Shown piece after piece: positions 7,988-16,973 of a stretch of DNA of 64,000 bases. Source of the DNA: Winogradskya humida (GTDB taxonomy: Bacteria > Actinomycetota > Actinomycetes > Mycobacteriales > Micromonosporaceae); contig NZ_BOMN01000088.1 in the NCBI RefSeq assembly GCF_016862215.1, positions 1 to 64,000 of the forward strand, written 5' to 3'. The number at the start of each line of letters is the position of its first letter. Position 1 is the stretch's first letter. Under the pieces are notes generated by a model. That model was not told where the DNA came from. It worked only from the letters and a program-made list of their open reading frames with translations, and ran no database searches. Made by a program: the position numbers and the translations under genes.

Positions 7988-8006
7988 TCCACTAGACGGA
8001 TGGACC
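7988..8006 (-). promoter_or_regulatory. Degenerate copy of the shared IclR-type operator
   Basis: Read on the minus strand, GGTCCAT (8006-8000) and CTAGTGGA (7995-7988) are separated by CCGT. Removing those four bases would give the 17-bp palindrome found at 16824-16840. It lies just upstream of the quinoprotein start. The spacing change makes true operator function uncertain. Confidence 0.4.
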
Positions 8007-8069
8007 GTAAACCGGCTGGTTACACGGACGCAATACTTTGCTAGCGTCAGTCCATTGATTGGTCCCTAT

Positions 8070-8086
8070 GGTCCGCCTAGCGGACC
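8070..8086. promoter_or_regulatory. 17-bp palindromic operator, copy 1
   Basis: GGTCCGCCTAGCGGACC is an almost perfect palindrome 19 bases upstream of the ThuA-like start codon, in the divergent promoter region shared with the quinoprotein/pqq operon. Twelve of 17 positions, including both GGTCC/GGACC arms and the CTAG centre, match 16824-16840 beside the iclR gene. An additional GGTCC half-site lies at 8061-8065. IclR-family binding is inferred. Confidence 0.75.
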
Positions 8087-8105
8087 TTTTATAAAGGAGA
8101 CCCCC

Positions 8106-9047
8106 ATGAAACGCTTCGCACCCCTCGCGGCGGCCCTGGCGATCGTCCTCGCCGTGCTGACCGGTTGGGCCCTGCGCGCCGGCACCCAGCAGGCGGCCGG
8201 GAAGCCGAGAGCCGACACCTTCGACCTGTGCCGGGGCACGGATCCGAGCTGCTATCACAACTGGGGCAACTTCGACCCCGCCGCCGGATACCGCGTGCTG
8301 CTCTACACCCGCACTGCGGGTCCCCGGCACGCCAACCTCGGCCCGGCACTCACCGCCGGCCTCAATCCCCCGCTGACGGCCGCGAACATCGTGCAGAACG
8401 GCGTCGTCGCGCTCGGGCAGGCGAACGGGTTCGCCGTCGACTGGACCGAGGACGTCACCCAGCTCGCCTCCCCCGGCACCCTGCTGCGCTACAACGCCGT
8501 CGTCTTCTTCAGCACGTCGCGCGACGCGCTCGACGACTCCGCGCAGACCTCGCTGCGGCAGTACATCCGCGGTGGGGGCGGGTTCGTGGGCGTGCACAAC
8601 GCGTTCGGCACTGAGTACAACTGGCCGTGGTACGAGGGCCTGCTCGGCGGGACGAACTACTACGACCACGGGCCCGCGCAGACCGGTGTGGTCCGCACGG
8701 TGGACCGCCGGGACGCCTCCACCGCGCAGCTCCCGGCCCGCTGGACGTTCAAGGACGAGTGGTACAACCTCGTCCCCGCTCCCAGCGATGTCCGCGTGCT
8801 GGCCACCGTGGACGAGTCGACGCTGCCCAGCGGCGCCGCGGGCAGCATGGGTCATCCCGGGCACGGCGCCGAGCACCCGGTCGCGTGGTGCCAGTACTAC
8901 GACGGCGGCCGGGCCTGGCTGACCACGCTCGGACATGACGCCGGGCTGTTCGCCGCGGACTCCACCGTCCCCGGCGCCGCGCAGTTCCGCAGCCTGCTGC
9001 TCGGCGGCATCACCTCGGCGATGGGTCAGAAACCGTTCTGCCGCTGA
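8106..9047 (+). CDS. Secreted ThuA-like domain protein
   Basis: A 313-residue exported protein with an N-terminal signal/anchor (MKRFAPLAAALAIVLAVLTG) and a ThuA-like, glutamine-amidotransferase-related domain. Family marks are VLLYTRTAGPRHANL, the strand VVFFSTSRDALDD, GGGGFVGVHNAFGTEY and DEWYNL, and late HPVAWCQYYDGGRAWLTTLGHD. ThuA-type domains are often found beside sugar or polyol oxidation genes, but their reaction is poorly defined. A clear AAGGAG site precedes ATG 8106. It is divergent from the quinoprotein operon and shares its operator region, so it is probably co-induced and works outside the membrane. Confidence 0.8.
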   Translation: MKRFAPLAAALAIVLAVLTGWALRAGTQQAAGKPRADTFDLCRGTDPSCYHNWGNFDPAAGYRVLLYTRTAGPRHANLGPALTAGLNPPLTAANIVQNGVVALGQANGFAVDWTEDVTQLASPGTLLRYNAVVFFSTSRDALDDSAQTSLRQYIRGGGGFVGVHNAFGTEYNWPWYEGLLGGTNYYDHGPAQTGVVRTVDRRDASTAQLPARWTFKDEWYNLVPAPSDVRVLATVDESTLPSGAAGSMGHPGHGAEHPVAWCQYYDGGRAWLTTLGHDAGLFAADSTVPGAAQFRSLLLGGITSAMGQKPFCR

Positions 9048-9052
9048 GCCGT

Positions 9053-9787
9053 TCACAGCCCCAGATAGATGCGGCGGACCCGGGGATCGTGGCGCAGACT
9101 GGCAACCGGGCCGGTCATCGCCACGATCCCGTTCTCCACGACCAGGCAGGTGCTGGTGGCCTCGAACGTGAGCTTCGCGTTCTGCTCCACCAGCAGCATG
9201 CTCAGCCCCTCGGCCCGCAGCCGCTGCAGCACCGTCAGGATCTCCGAGATGAGCTTCGGCGAGAGCCCCATGGACGGCTCGTCGAGCAGCAGCAGCCGGG
9301 GCCGCGACATCAGGGCCCGGCCGATCGCGAGCATCTGCTGCTGACCGCCCGACAACGCGCCGGCGAGCCGGCCGCGCATCTCCCCCAGGACAGGGAACAG
9401 CTCGTACATCTCGCCCAGGGTCTGGCGGGTGGCGGCTTTCCAAGGCTTCGCGTACGCCCCGAGCAGCAGATTCTTCTCCACGGACAACCCCGCGAACACA
9501 TGCCGGCCCTCGGGGACGTAGCCCACGCCGTGCCGCACCATGTCCCGCGCCGCCACCTTGCTCAGGTCGAGGTCGCCGAAGCGCAGCGCCCCCGCCTGAC
9601 GCGGCACGAGGCCCATGACGGCCTTCAGCGTCGACGTCTTGCCGGCACCGTTCGCGCCGATCACCCCGACGGCCTCGCCCGCGGGCACCTCGAAGCTGAC
9701 GTCACGCACCGCGCACACCCCGCCGTAGTGCACGGTGAGCCCCTCAACCGAGAGCGTCTCTGCCTTCACCGTGGTCTGGGCCTTCAT
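9053..9787 (-). CDS. Branched-chain-type ABC transporter ATPase (LivF-like)
   Basis: A 244-residue ABC ATPase of the LivF type, the second nucleotide-binding subunit of HAAT-family uptake systems. Walker A is GANGAGKTST, the signature is LSGGQQQMLAIGRALMS and Walker B RLLLLDEPSMGLSP. The C-terminus (VASLRHDPRVRRIYLGL) is typical of LivF. It is the last gene of the 16.8-to-9.05 kb minus-strand operon. Its ATG overlaps the preceding gene in ATGA, and it ends only five bases from the convergent ThuA-like gene. Confidence 0.92.
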   Translation of the reverse strand: MKAQTTVKAETLSVEGLTVHYGGVCAVRDVSFEVPAGEAVGVIGANGAGKTSTLKAVMGLVPRQAGALRFGDLDLSKVAARDMVRHGVGYVPEGRHVFAGLSVEKNLLLGAYAKPWKAATRQTLGEMYELFPVLGEMRGRLAGALSGGQQQMLAIGRALMSRPRLLLLDEPSMGLSPKLISEILTVLQRLRAEGLSMLLVEQNAKLTFEATSTCLVVENGIVAMTGPVASLRHDPRVRRIYLGL

Positions 9788-11559
9788 CGTGTCGCCTCCG
9801 TGGGGATCTCCATGACGTCACCCAGGTACGCCTCGATGACCGCGGGGGTGGCGGCGACGTGCGCGGGGGTGCCCTCGGCGATGACGCGGCCCCCGGCGAG
9901 CACGGTGACCCGCTCGCACAGCGCCATGACCAGGCCCATGTTGTGCTCGATCAGCACGACGGTGACGCCGCTGTCGCGGATGGAGCGGACCATCTCGCCG
10001 AGCTGGCGCACCTCCTCGCCGTTGAGCCCGGCGGCCGGCTCGTCGAGCAGCAGCAGGCGGGGGCGCGCGGCCACCGCCCGGGCGATCTCGACGCGGCGCT
10101 GGATGCCGTAGGGCAACGCCTTCGGGGCCTGACCGGCGAACTCCGCCAGCCCGAACCGCTCCAGCACGGCATCGGCCTCGGCGCGCAGGCGTCTGTCGCG
10201 GGCGCGGACCAGCCAGGGGGCGAGGACGTATTGCCAGCTGTCGAGGGTCCGGCTGCGGTCGAGGGCGACCAGGACGTTCTCGCGTACGGTCAGATCGCCG
10301 AACAGACGCAGGTTCTGGAACGTCCGGGAGAGTCCGGCCCGCGACAAGCGGTAGGGGGTCACGTTCGTCATGTCCCTGCCGCCGAACTCGACGCGCCCGG
10401 CGGTCGGCTTGTAGAGGCCGCTGATCACGTTGAACAGGGTCGTCTTGCCGGAACCGTTGGGCCCGACGATGCCCCGGATCTCCCCGGTGGCGACGCTCAG
10501 CGACACGTCGTCGAGCGCCTTGAGCCCCCGGAACTGCTTCTTGACGGCGTCGACGATCAAGATCACTTCGTCGGAGCCGGATGCACCCGCTTCGTAGGGC
10601 TGGAAAGGCTGCAGTCGAGCCGCTTCGCCGGTGCTGCGGCGCAGACCTCGCAGGCGCGGCGGGATGCCGGCCAGGCCCGTGGGGGCGAAGACGACGACCA
10701 GGACGACAACGGCGCCATAGCCGATCTGGGCGTACGTGGGGTGGTCGGAGAGCAGCTCGCGCACGAGATAGAGCGCGACCGCGCCGGTCACGCAGCCGAT
10801 CAGGCTCTGCCGCCCGCCGATGATGACCATGCCGAGCAGCAGGAACATGTTGGCGATGCCGAACGACTCCGGGGCCACGAACCGGATCAGGCCCGCGTAG
10901 AGCACGCCGGCGACCCCGCCGTAGACGCTGGCGAGCAGGAACGCCGTCATCCGCAGCAGCGGCACCTCGGCGCCCAGCGCCCCGGCGGCGAGGGAGTCGT
11001 CGCGCATGGCCCGCATCCGCCGGCCGAGCCCGGTGCGGACCACGAACAGCCCGAACGCGAGGGCCAGGGCGAAGACAATCAGTTCCAGGTAGTAGAAGAG
11101 GTATTCACTGGAGAGGTCGATGCCGGGCAGCTCGGGGGCGGGGATGGCCGAGATGCCCTCCGCGCCACCGGCGATCTGCGAATTGGTGACCCAGTTGGTG
11201 AACGCGAGCGCCAGGCCCAGGGTCACGATGCCGAGGTAGTGCGACTGCACCCGGAGCGCGGGCGTGCCCACGAGCAGGCCGATCACCACCGTGATGACGA
11301 TCGCGAGCACGGCGGCGAACCAGAAGCCGAGCCCGGCGCGGGTGGTCAGGATCGCGGTCGCGTAGGCGCCGACGCCGAAGAACGCGACCTGGGCGAGGTT
11401 GACCTGCCCGGCGACGCCCATCGCGAGACCCAGGCCGACGGCGAGCAGGGCGAAGATGATGATGACGTTGACGACGTGGATGGCGTACGAGTCGAGGGTG
11501 TAGGGCAGTAACCAGGCCAGGACGCCCAGGCCGGCCACGACGGCGATCTTGATTCTCAT
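9784..11559 (-). CDS. Fused LivM permease - LivG ATPase
   Basis: A 591-residue fusion of two subunits of a branched-chain-type ABC importer. Residues 1 to ~310 are a LivM permease with about eight to nine membrane segments (AMGVAGQVNLAQVAFFGVGAYA is the family loop). After a ~30-residue linker, residues ~335-591 are a LivG ATPase: Walker A GPNGSGKTT, LSRTFQNLRLF, signature LPYGIQRRVEIARA and Walker B RLLLLDEPAAGLN. The GTG/ATG junctions with both neighbours overlap by four bases. The fusion fixes a 1:1 ratio of permease to ATPase; otherwise the transporter should work as normal. Confidence 0.92.
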   Translation of the reverse strand: MRIKIAVVAGLGVLAWLLPYTLDSYAIHVVNVIIIFALLAVGLGLAMGVAGQVNLAQVAFFGVGAYATAILTTRAGLGFWFAAVLAIVITVVIGLLVGTPALRVQSHYLGIVTLGLALAFTNWVTNSQIAGGAEGISAIPAPELPGIDLSSEYLFYYLELIVFALALAFGLFVVRTGLGRRMRAMRDDSLAAGALGAEVPLLRMTAFLLASVYGGVAGVLYAGLIRFVAPESFGIANMFLLLGMVIIGGRQSLIGCVTGAVALYLVRELLSDHPTYAQIGYGAVVVLVVVFAPTGLAGIPPRLRGLRRSTGEAARLQPFQPYEAGASGSDEVILIVDAVKKQFRGLKALDDVSLSVATGEIRGIVGPNGSGKTTLFNVISGLYKPTAGRVEFGGRDMTNVTPYRLSRAGLSRTFQNLRLFGDLTVRENVLVALDRSRTLDSWQYVLAPWLVRARDRRLRAEADAVLERFGLAEFAGQAPKALPYGIQRRVEIARAVAARPRLLLLDEPAAGLNGEEVRQLGEMVRSIRDSGVTVVLIEHNMGLVMALCERVTVLAGGRVIAEGTPAHVAATPAVIEAYLGDVMEIPTEATR

Positions 11560-12425
11560 GCCCGGTTCACCGTCCGCTCGCCGAAGACGCCGGTCGGCCG
11601 GATCATGATGATCGCCGTGAAGACCAGGAACGTCACCAGCTCCGAGTAGCCCTGGAAGTGCCCGGCGGCGAAGGAGTCGAGCACGCCGATCGCGAGCCCG
11701 CCCACCACCGCCCCCGGGATGCTGCCGAACCCGCCGAGGATCGCGGCGGCGAAGCCCTTGATGCCCAGCGCGCCGCCGAGCGTCGGGCTCACGTAGAGCA
11801 GCGGGCCGACGAGCCCGCCGGCGAGCGCCGCCAGCCCCGCGCCGACCATGAACGCGATCGCGTTGCTGCGGCCCACGTGGATGCCGACGGCGGTGGCCGC
11901 CTCGTGGTCCATCGCGACCGCCTGCATGGCCGCCCCGCGCTTGGTGCGCGACAGGAACAGCACGAGCAGGACGGTCGCGAGGGCCGCGATGGCGAGGACC
12001 ACCAGGTCGTACGTGCGGATCCGCAGGCCGAACAGTTCGATCGGCGCGCCCGCCACGGGCGACGGGACGGCGCGGCCGGTGGCGCCCCAGATCATGATGA
12101 TCAGCGCGTCCAGGACGATGCCGAAGCCGATCGTGCCGATCAGCATCAGGTCGAAGTCCTTGTTCTCGAGGGGGCGCAGCACCCGCTCGATGACCAGGCC
12201 GATCACGCCGGTGACCGCGATCGCGACCATCATGGCCAGCGCGAACGGCAGCTTCGTCGAGAGGTAGAACGTGGACGCGAGGTACGCGCCGACGGTCACG
12301 ACGTTGCCGTGCGCGAAGTTGACCAGGCCCATGGTGCGGTAGACGAGCGAGAAGCCGAGCGCCACCAGGGCGTATACGGCCCCGAGACTGATCCCGCCGA
12401 TGATCGTCTGAAGAGTGACCTGCAT
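11556..12425 (-). CDS. Branched-chain-type ABC permease (LivH-like)
   Basis: A 289-residue integral membrane protein of the LivH family with about eight hydrophobic segments. The conserved loop MGLVNFAHGNVVTVGAYLAS near residue 32 and the EAA-like GIKGFAAAILGGFGSIPGAVVGG near residue 220 identify it. It would pair with the LivM half of the next gene to form the membrane channel. It lies 25 bases after the binding-protein gene. Confidence 0.92.
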   Translation of the reverse strand: MQVTLQTIIGGISLGAVYALVALGFSLVYRTMGLVNFAHGNVVTVGAYLASTFYLSTKLPFALAMMVAIAVTGVIGLVIERVLRPLENKDFDLMLIGTIGFGIVLDALIIMIWGATGRAVPSPVAGAPIELFGLRIRTYDLVVLAIAALATVLLVLFLSRTKRGAAMQAVAMDHEAATAVGIHVGRSNAIAFMVGAGLAALAGGLVGPLLYVSPTLGGALGIKGFAAAILGGFGSIPGAVVGGLAIGVLDSFAAGHFQGYSELVTFLVFTAIIMIRPTGVFGERTVNRA

Positions 12426-12450
12426 GGTGAGCTCCCTGGGGACGGCGCGG

Positions 12451-13608
12451 TCAGCCGGCGGCGGCGGCGAGTTTGCCGCCGCGGATCACGCCGATGGACG
12501 TGGCGCGGATGCCGACACCGGTCTCGTCGTAGGCGAACGAGCCGAGCAGCCCCTCGTACTTCGTGCCCCGGATCGCCTCGGCCAGGTCCTTGCCGCTCGC
12601 GACGTTGCTGCTCTTGAGGGCGGTCAGCACGATCTGCGTACCGTCATAGGCTTTGGCGCCGTGCAGCTCGGCCTCCTCGTTGTAGGCAGCCTTGTACGCC
12701 GTGGCGAAGCTCTTCGACGCCTCGCTGATGTCGTTGCTCAGGTAGGGCGAGCTCACGATCGTGCCCTCGGCGTTCTTCGCCCCGGCGGTGTCGAGGAAGA
12801 CCGGCGTGCCCTGCGGCGCGGCACCGGCGAACGGCGCGGTGATGCCGAGGTCGCGGGCCTGCTTGACGATCAGGCCCGACTCGACCTCCTCCGCACCTAG
12901 GAAGATCAGCTTCGGGTTCTTCTGCCGGATCGTGGTGAGCGCCGCGCTGAAGTCCTTCTGGTCGGTGGTGACGACCTGGTCGGCGACCGGCGTGACGCCC
13001 CGGGCCGTGAGGGCCTTCAGGAACGCGTCGTGCTCGCCCTTGCCGTACGACCCGTTGTTGGTGATCATGGCGATCTGCTTGATGCCCTGGCCGTCGACGA
13101 CGTGCTTGGCGAGCGTCTCGTCGTACGTGGTGCTCGTCGGACCGTTCAGGAACAGGAACTCGCTCTTGACCGCGACGAGACCGGTGGACTGCCCCGAGGT
13201 GATGTTGGGGATGCCCTCCTGCTTGAGGATGGGCGCCATGGCGATGGTGACCGCGCTCTCCGCCGTACCGATCATCGCGAGGTAGCCCTCGCTGGCGATC
13301 TTGCGGGCCAGGTTGGTGCCGATCGTCGGGTCGCCCTGGGTGTCGAAGACGTCGAGGGTGATCTGGCGGCCGTTGATGCCGCCCTTCGCGTTCCACTCGC
13401 TGACCGCGAGCTTGGCGCCCTTGAGCTCCCACGCCCCGAGCGAGCTGAGCTGCCCGCTCTGCGCGTCGGCGAGAGCGAGTTTGATGGGACCGCTGTCGTC
13501 GGAGGACTTGTCGCCGGCACCGGGGGCGCTGCATCCGGTGGTACCGCCCGTGGCCAGGACGGCGGCCAGCACGGCCGCGACGGCTCGCTTGCCTCGTAAG
13601 AGCTTCAT
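12451..13608 (-). CDS. ABC substrate-binding lipoprotein, Leu/Ile/Val-binding family
   Basis: A 385-residue periplasmic-binding-protein-like lipoprotein. The signal peptide ends at a lipobox (TGGTTGC) near residue 26, giving a lipid-anchored protein outside the membrane. The mature part begins GPIKLALADAQSGQLSSLGAWELKGAKLAVSEWN, the type I peripheral fold seen in LivJ and in binding proteins for aromatic acids, amides and urea. The ligand cannot be read from sequence. Its position between catabolic enzymes and permeases suggests that it captures the substrate of this pathway. A 21-base gap separates it from the upstream ThDP-enzyme gene. Confidence 0.9.
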   Translation of the reverse strand: MKLLRGKRAVAAVLAAVLATGGTTGCSAPGAGDKSSDDSGPIKLALADAQSGQLSSLGAWELKGAKLAVSEWNAKGGINGRQITLDVFDTQGDPTIGTNLARKIASEGYLAMIGTAESAVTIAMAPILKQEGIPNITSGQSTGLVAVKSEFLFLNGPTSTTYDETLAKHVVDGQGIKQIAMITNNGSYGKGEHDAFLKALTARGVTPVADQVVTTDQKDFSAALTTIRQKNPKLIFLGAEEVESGLIVKQARDLGITAPFAGAAPQGTPVFLDTAGAKNAEGTIVSSPYLSNDISEASKSFATAYKAAYNEEAELHGAKAYDGTQIVLTALKSSNVASGKDLAEAIRGTKYEGLLGSFAYDETGVGIRATSIGVIRGGKLAAAAG

Positions 13609-13629
13609 GTGCGTCTCACCTCGTATGAG

Positions 13630-15342
13630 TCAGTCGAAAACGCCTTGGTAGATGTCCTTGATGTTCCAGTGCCCGGGAGTGGGCACCGGCTCGTTGACCA
13701 TGGGCACGTCGATCACCGCGGGACGGCGGTTCCCGATCGCTGTTCGCAGGGCCTCGATCAGATCGCCCGGCTCGGTGACGGCATAGCCGTCGGCGCCGCA
13801 CGCCCGGCCGTACGCCGCGAAGTCCGGGCTGTAGGGCAGGCCGTCCGGGCCTACGAAGTCGCAGCCGTAGCTGCGGCCGTAGAAACTGGACTGCAGGTCG
13901 GAGATGGTGCCGTGGGCCCGGTTGTTCATCACCAGGAAGATCACCGGGAGACCCTGTTCCACCGCCATGGGTACGGCGGGCAGCTGAGCGCTCATGCCAC
14001 CGTCACCGATCAGCGCGACGACGACACGCTCCGGGTCGGCCGCCTGCACCCCGACCGCCGCGGCGGGACCGAAGCCCATCGTCGACGCACCGCCCGGGGT
14101 GATGAACCGGCCCTGCGCGGGCAGCGGGTAGCACTGCGCGACGCCGTTCTTGTTCCAGCCGACATCGGTGACGAGGACGGCGTCCGGTGGCAGCGCTGCC
14201 CGGACGTCGGCGAGGATGCGTTCGGGGCGGAGCGGGAACTGGTCGCTGCGGCCTCGTTCCGCACTGGCCTCGAAGAGTTCGTCTCTTGCGGCCTTGATCC
14301 ATTGCGTGCTGCTTACGCGGCCAGGTCCTTTTCGCGCGGCCTGAGCGATCTTCTCGATGGCCAGACCGGCGTCGGCCACCACGCCGATCTCGACCGGATA
14401 GTTGCGGCCGATCTCCGCGGGGTCGATGTCGATCTGGATCAGCTTCGAGGGCGGGAACTGCCACGTGTAGGCGGGGTTCCACGAGCTGGCGTCGGTCTCG
14501 GCGAACCGCGTGCCGACGGCGAGCACCACGTCGGCGTTGCGGGCGTAGTCGTTGGTGACCTTGAGACCCCAGAAACCGGTCATCCCCAGCAGCAGCGGGT
14601 GGTCGTCGGGCAGCGCACCCTTGGCCATCAGCGAGTGGGCGACCGGGATGTCCAGGTGCTCGGCCAGCTCCTGCAGTTTCTCCCGGTTGCGGAGCCCTCC
14701 ACCGAGGTAGATCAGCGGTCGCTCGGCACCGGCCAGGAGCTCGGCGATCCGCTCGGCGTCGGCGTCCGGCAGTGCGGGCCGGGTGACCGCGACCGGCAGC
14801 GGGTACGACGTGCCGGCGGGCAGCGGCCGGGAGAAGATGTCCATCGGCACGTTGAGCAGCACCGCGCCGGGGCGTCCCGAGGTCGCCGTCCAGAACGCGC
14901 GCTCGGTGAAGCGGGGCAGGTCCTCGACCCGCTGCACGTGCCAGGCACGTTTGACGAAGGGCCGGTAGATCGCCGTCTGGTCGGCGTCGGCGTGCAGGTT
15001 GACCTCTTGGTGCGGGTGCCGGCCGTGCAGGTACGACGGGATGTCGCCGGCGATCGCGATCAGCGGCACGGAGTCCAGGGCGGCGGTCGCGACGCCGGTG
15101 ACGGCGTTCATCATGCCGGGACCGACGTGCAGCAGCACCACGCCGGGTTTGCCGCTGACGCGGGCGTACCCGTCGGCGGCGTGCGCGGCGGTCTGCTCGT
15201 GCCGGGCGATGACGAAGTCGATCGGGCTGCGGCCGAGCGCGTCCAGCAGCGCGATGTTGGTGTGCCCGCAGGTGCCGAAGATCTTCTCGACACCGTACGC
15301 GACGAGCTGCTCCACGAGCGCCTCGGCGGCGGTGATCCCCAT
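13630..15342 (-). CDS. ThDP-dependent enzyme, acetolactate-synthase-like
   Basis: A 570-residue thiamine-diphosphate enzyme of the acetolactate synthase/decarboxylase superfamily. The catalytic Glu lies in ARHEQTAAHAADGYARVSGK (about residue 49). The central domain includes YLGGGLRNREKLQELAEHL. The C-terminal cofactor domain carries the GDGGMSAQL...NNRAHGT motif that binds Mg-ThDP. It is most like the acetolactate synthase/oxalyl-CoA-decarboxylase group, not a biosynthetic IlvB, since it sits in a catabolic operon without a small subunit. The reaction (carboligation, decarboxylation or acyloin cleavage) cannot be fixed. The start overlaps the aldehyde dehydrogenase stop in TGATG. Confidence 0.82.
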   Translation of the reverse strand: MGITAAEALVEQLVAYGVEKIFGTCGHTNIALLDALGRSPIDFVIARHEQTAAHAADGYARVSGKPGVVLLHVGPGMMNAVTGVATAALDSVPLIAIAGDIPSYLHGRHPHQEVNLHADADQTAIYRPFVKRAWHVQRVEDLPRFTERAFWTATSGRPGAVLLNVPMDIFSRPLPAGTSYPLPVAVTRPALPDADAERIAELLAGAERPLIYLGGGLRNREKLQELAEHLDIPVAHSLMAKGALPDDHPLLLGMTGFWGLKVTNDYARNADVVLAVGTRFAETDASSWNPAYTWQFPPSKLIQIDIDPAEIGRNYPVEIGVVADAGLAIEKIAQAARKGPGRVSSTQWIKAARDELFEASAERGRSDQFPLRPERILADVRAALPPDAVLVTDVGWNKNGVAQCYPLPAQGRFITPGGASTMGFGPAAAVGVQAADPERVVVALIGDGGMSAQLPAVPMAVEQGLPVIFLVMNNRAHGTISDLQSSFYGRSYGCDFVGPDGLPYSPDFAAYGRACGADGYAVTEPGDLIEALRTAIGNRRPAVIDVPMVNEPVPTPGHWNIKDIYQGVFD

Positions 15343-16802
15343 CAGTTCTCCCCCCAGATCGACATGCCGCGCAGCATCAGCGTCTTGACGACCGTGTAGT
15401 CGTCGACCATCGGGCCCGGCGACTCGCGCCCGAACCCGGAGTCCTTCACCCCGCCGAACGGCACGTGGTCGAGGCGGTAGTTGGAGGAGCCGTTGACGAT
15501 CAGCGCGCCGACCTCGAGCTCGCGCCACGCGGTCAGGATCCGGCGCACGTCGTGGGTGAACACGCCGGCCTGCAGCCCGTACCTGCTGGTGTTGCAGGTG
15601 GTGAGCACCGCGTCGAAGTCGTCGTAGGCCACGACGGCCACCAGCGCGCCGAACACCTCGTGGGTGATGACCGTGGCGTCCTCGGGCGGCCCCGCGACCA
15701 CGGTCGGGCGGACGGTGGCGCCGTCGCGCGTACCCCCCGTGGTGATCGTCGCCCCCGCCGCGGCGGCCTCGGCCGCCCAGAGAACGACCCGCTCGGCGGC
15801 CTGCTCGTCCACCATGGACCCGACGTCCGTCGCCGGGTCGAGCGGATCGCCGACCTTGAGCGCGGCGACCTCGGCGGTGAACGTCTCGACGAATTCCTCG
15901 AAGCGGCTGCGGTGCACGTAGACGCGCTGCACCGAGATGCAGCTCTGCCCGGAGTTCGAGTAACCGGTGCGGGCACAGTTCGTCGCGGCGGCGCTCACGT
16001 CGGCGTCCTCGCAGACGATCGTGGCCGCGTTGCCACCCAGTTCGAGGACGAGCCGCTTGGCACCGGCGGCCCGTGCGACGGCCGTACCCGTGGCGGCACT
16101 GCCGGTGAAGCTGATGACGCTCACCTCGGGTGCCGCGCACAACGCCGCGCCGACCTCGCCCCCGCCGTGCAGCAGCTGCACCGCCTCGACCGGCGCGCCC
16201 GCCTCCAGCAGCAGCGCGACCAGCGCGGCGGAGACGGCCGGTGCTTGCGGCGGCGACTTGACCAGGGTGGTGTTGCCCGCCGCGAACGACGCGCCGAGCT
16301 TGTGGGCGAGCAGGTTGGCGGGCGCGTTGAACGGCGTGATCGCGAGCGCCACCCCGGCCGGCGCGCGGTAGGTCAGTGCGGTGTTGCCGATGCCGCGTTC
16401 CCAGCCCGCCACCGGCAGGTTGTCGCCGCCGATGCGCCGGGCCTCGGCGGCGCAGACGCGGAACGTGTCGGCGACCCGGTCGAGCTCGCCCAGGCCGTCC
16501 TTGACCGGCTTGCCCAGCTCCAGGGCGATCAGCCGGGCGAAGTCCGCACGGCGGTCCGCGGCGAGCCGGGCGGCCGTCTCCAGGACACCGGCCCGCGTCG
16601 CGGGGGCGAGCCGGGCGACGACCTTGGCGGCACGGGCGGCGTACCCGGCGGCAGTGGTGACGTCGGTGGCGTCACAGACCCGGGCCCGGCTGACCACCGT
16701 GCGGGTGTAGGGGCCGATGCGGTCGGCGGCAGGGCCCTCGGTGACCCAGGCTCCGGCCAGCAGCGCGGGCGCCTGTGCCACTTTCAAGATCGAGTCGAGC
16801 AT
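15342..16802 (-). CDS. NAD(P)-dependent aldehyde dehydrogenase
   Basis: An aldehyde dehydrogenase of 486 residues, standard length for the superfamily. Cofactor-binding and catalytic motifs are intact: ITPFNAPANLLAHKLGASFA, the Lys of TTLVKSPPQAP, FTGSAATGTAVA, the general-base Glu in LELGGNAATI and the catalytic Cys in SNSGQSCISVQRVYVH. The late PFGGVKDSGFGRESP completes the fold. It oxidises an aldehyde to the acid, a natural follow-up to the quinoprotein alcohol dehydrogenase. First gene of the operon that runs down to 9053. The start ATG at 16802 faces the iclR promoter region, with a palindromic operator 22 bases upstream. Confidence 0.92.
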   Translation of the reverse strand: MLDSILKVAQAPALLAGAWVTEGPAADRIGPYTRTVVSRARVCDATDVTTAAGYAARAAKVVARLAPATRAGVLETAARLAADRRADFARLIALELGKPVKDGLGELDRVADTFRVCAAEARRIGGDNLPVAGWERGIGNTALTYRAPAGVALAITPFNAPANLLAHKLGASFAAGNTTLVKSPPQAPAVSAALVALLLEAGAPVEAVQLLHGGGEVGAALCAAPEVSVISFTGSAATGTAVARAAGAKRLVLELGGNAATIVCEDADVSAAATNCARTGYSNSGQSCISVQRVYVHRSRFEEFVETFTAEVAALKVGDPLDPATDVGSMVDEQAAERVVLWAAEAAAAGATITTGGTRDGATVRPTVVAGPPEDATVITHEVFGALVAVVAYDDFDAVLTTCNTSRYGLQAGVFTHDVRRILTAWRELEVGALIVNGSSNYRLDHVPFGGVKDSGFGRESPGPMVDDYTVVKTLMLRGMSIWGEN

Positions 16803-16823
16803 ACGAGCCCTCCCACCCCAAAA

Positions 16824-16840
16824 GGTCCATCTAGTGGACC
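16824..16840. promoter_or_regulatory. 17-bp palindromic operator, copy 2
   Basis: GGTCCATCTAGTGGACC, a near-perfect palindrome between the divergent aldehyde dehydrogenase (start 16802, minus) and iclR (start 16974, plus). It shares the GGTCC-N2-CTAG-N-GGACC layout with 8070-8086. Two further GTGGAC half-sites follow at 16854-16859 and 16865-16870. The IclR protein encoded next door is the obvious candidate ligand. Confidence 0.78.
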
Positions 16841-16973
16841 AGGAAGCGGCATTGTGGACCGCTGTGTGGACTGGGTGTAACGTACGGGCGACCGCGGGCC
16901 GCTGGCAAGAGCGCGAGTCGAGAAAGTTACGGATCGATGAACCGCGCCGCCGTGCGCAGAGGAATGAGGCACT

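Noticed and set aside
5659-7995. A 778-codon plus-strand frame opposite the quinoprotein gene
   Set aside because: Antisense shadow of a complete PQQ dehydrogenase; no motif.
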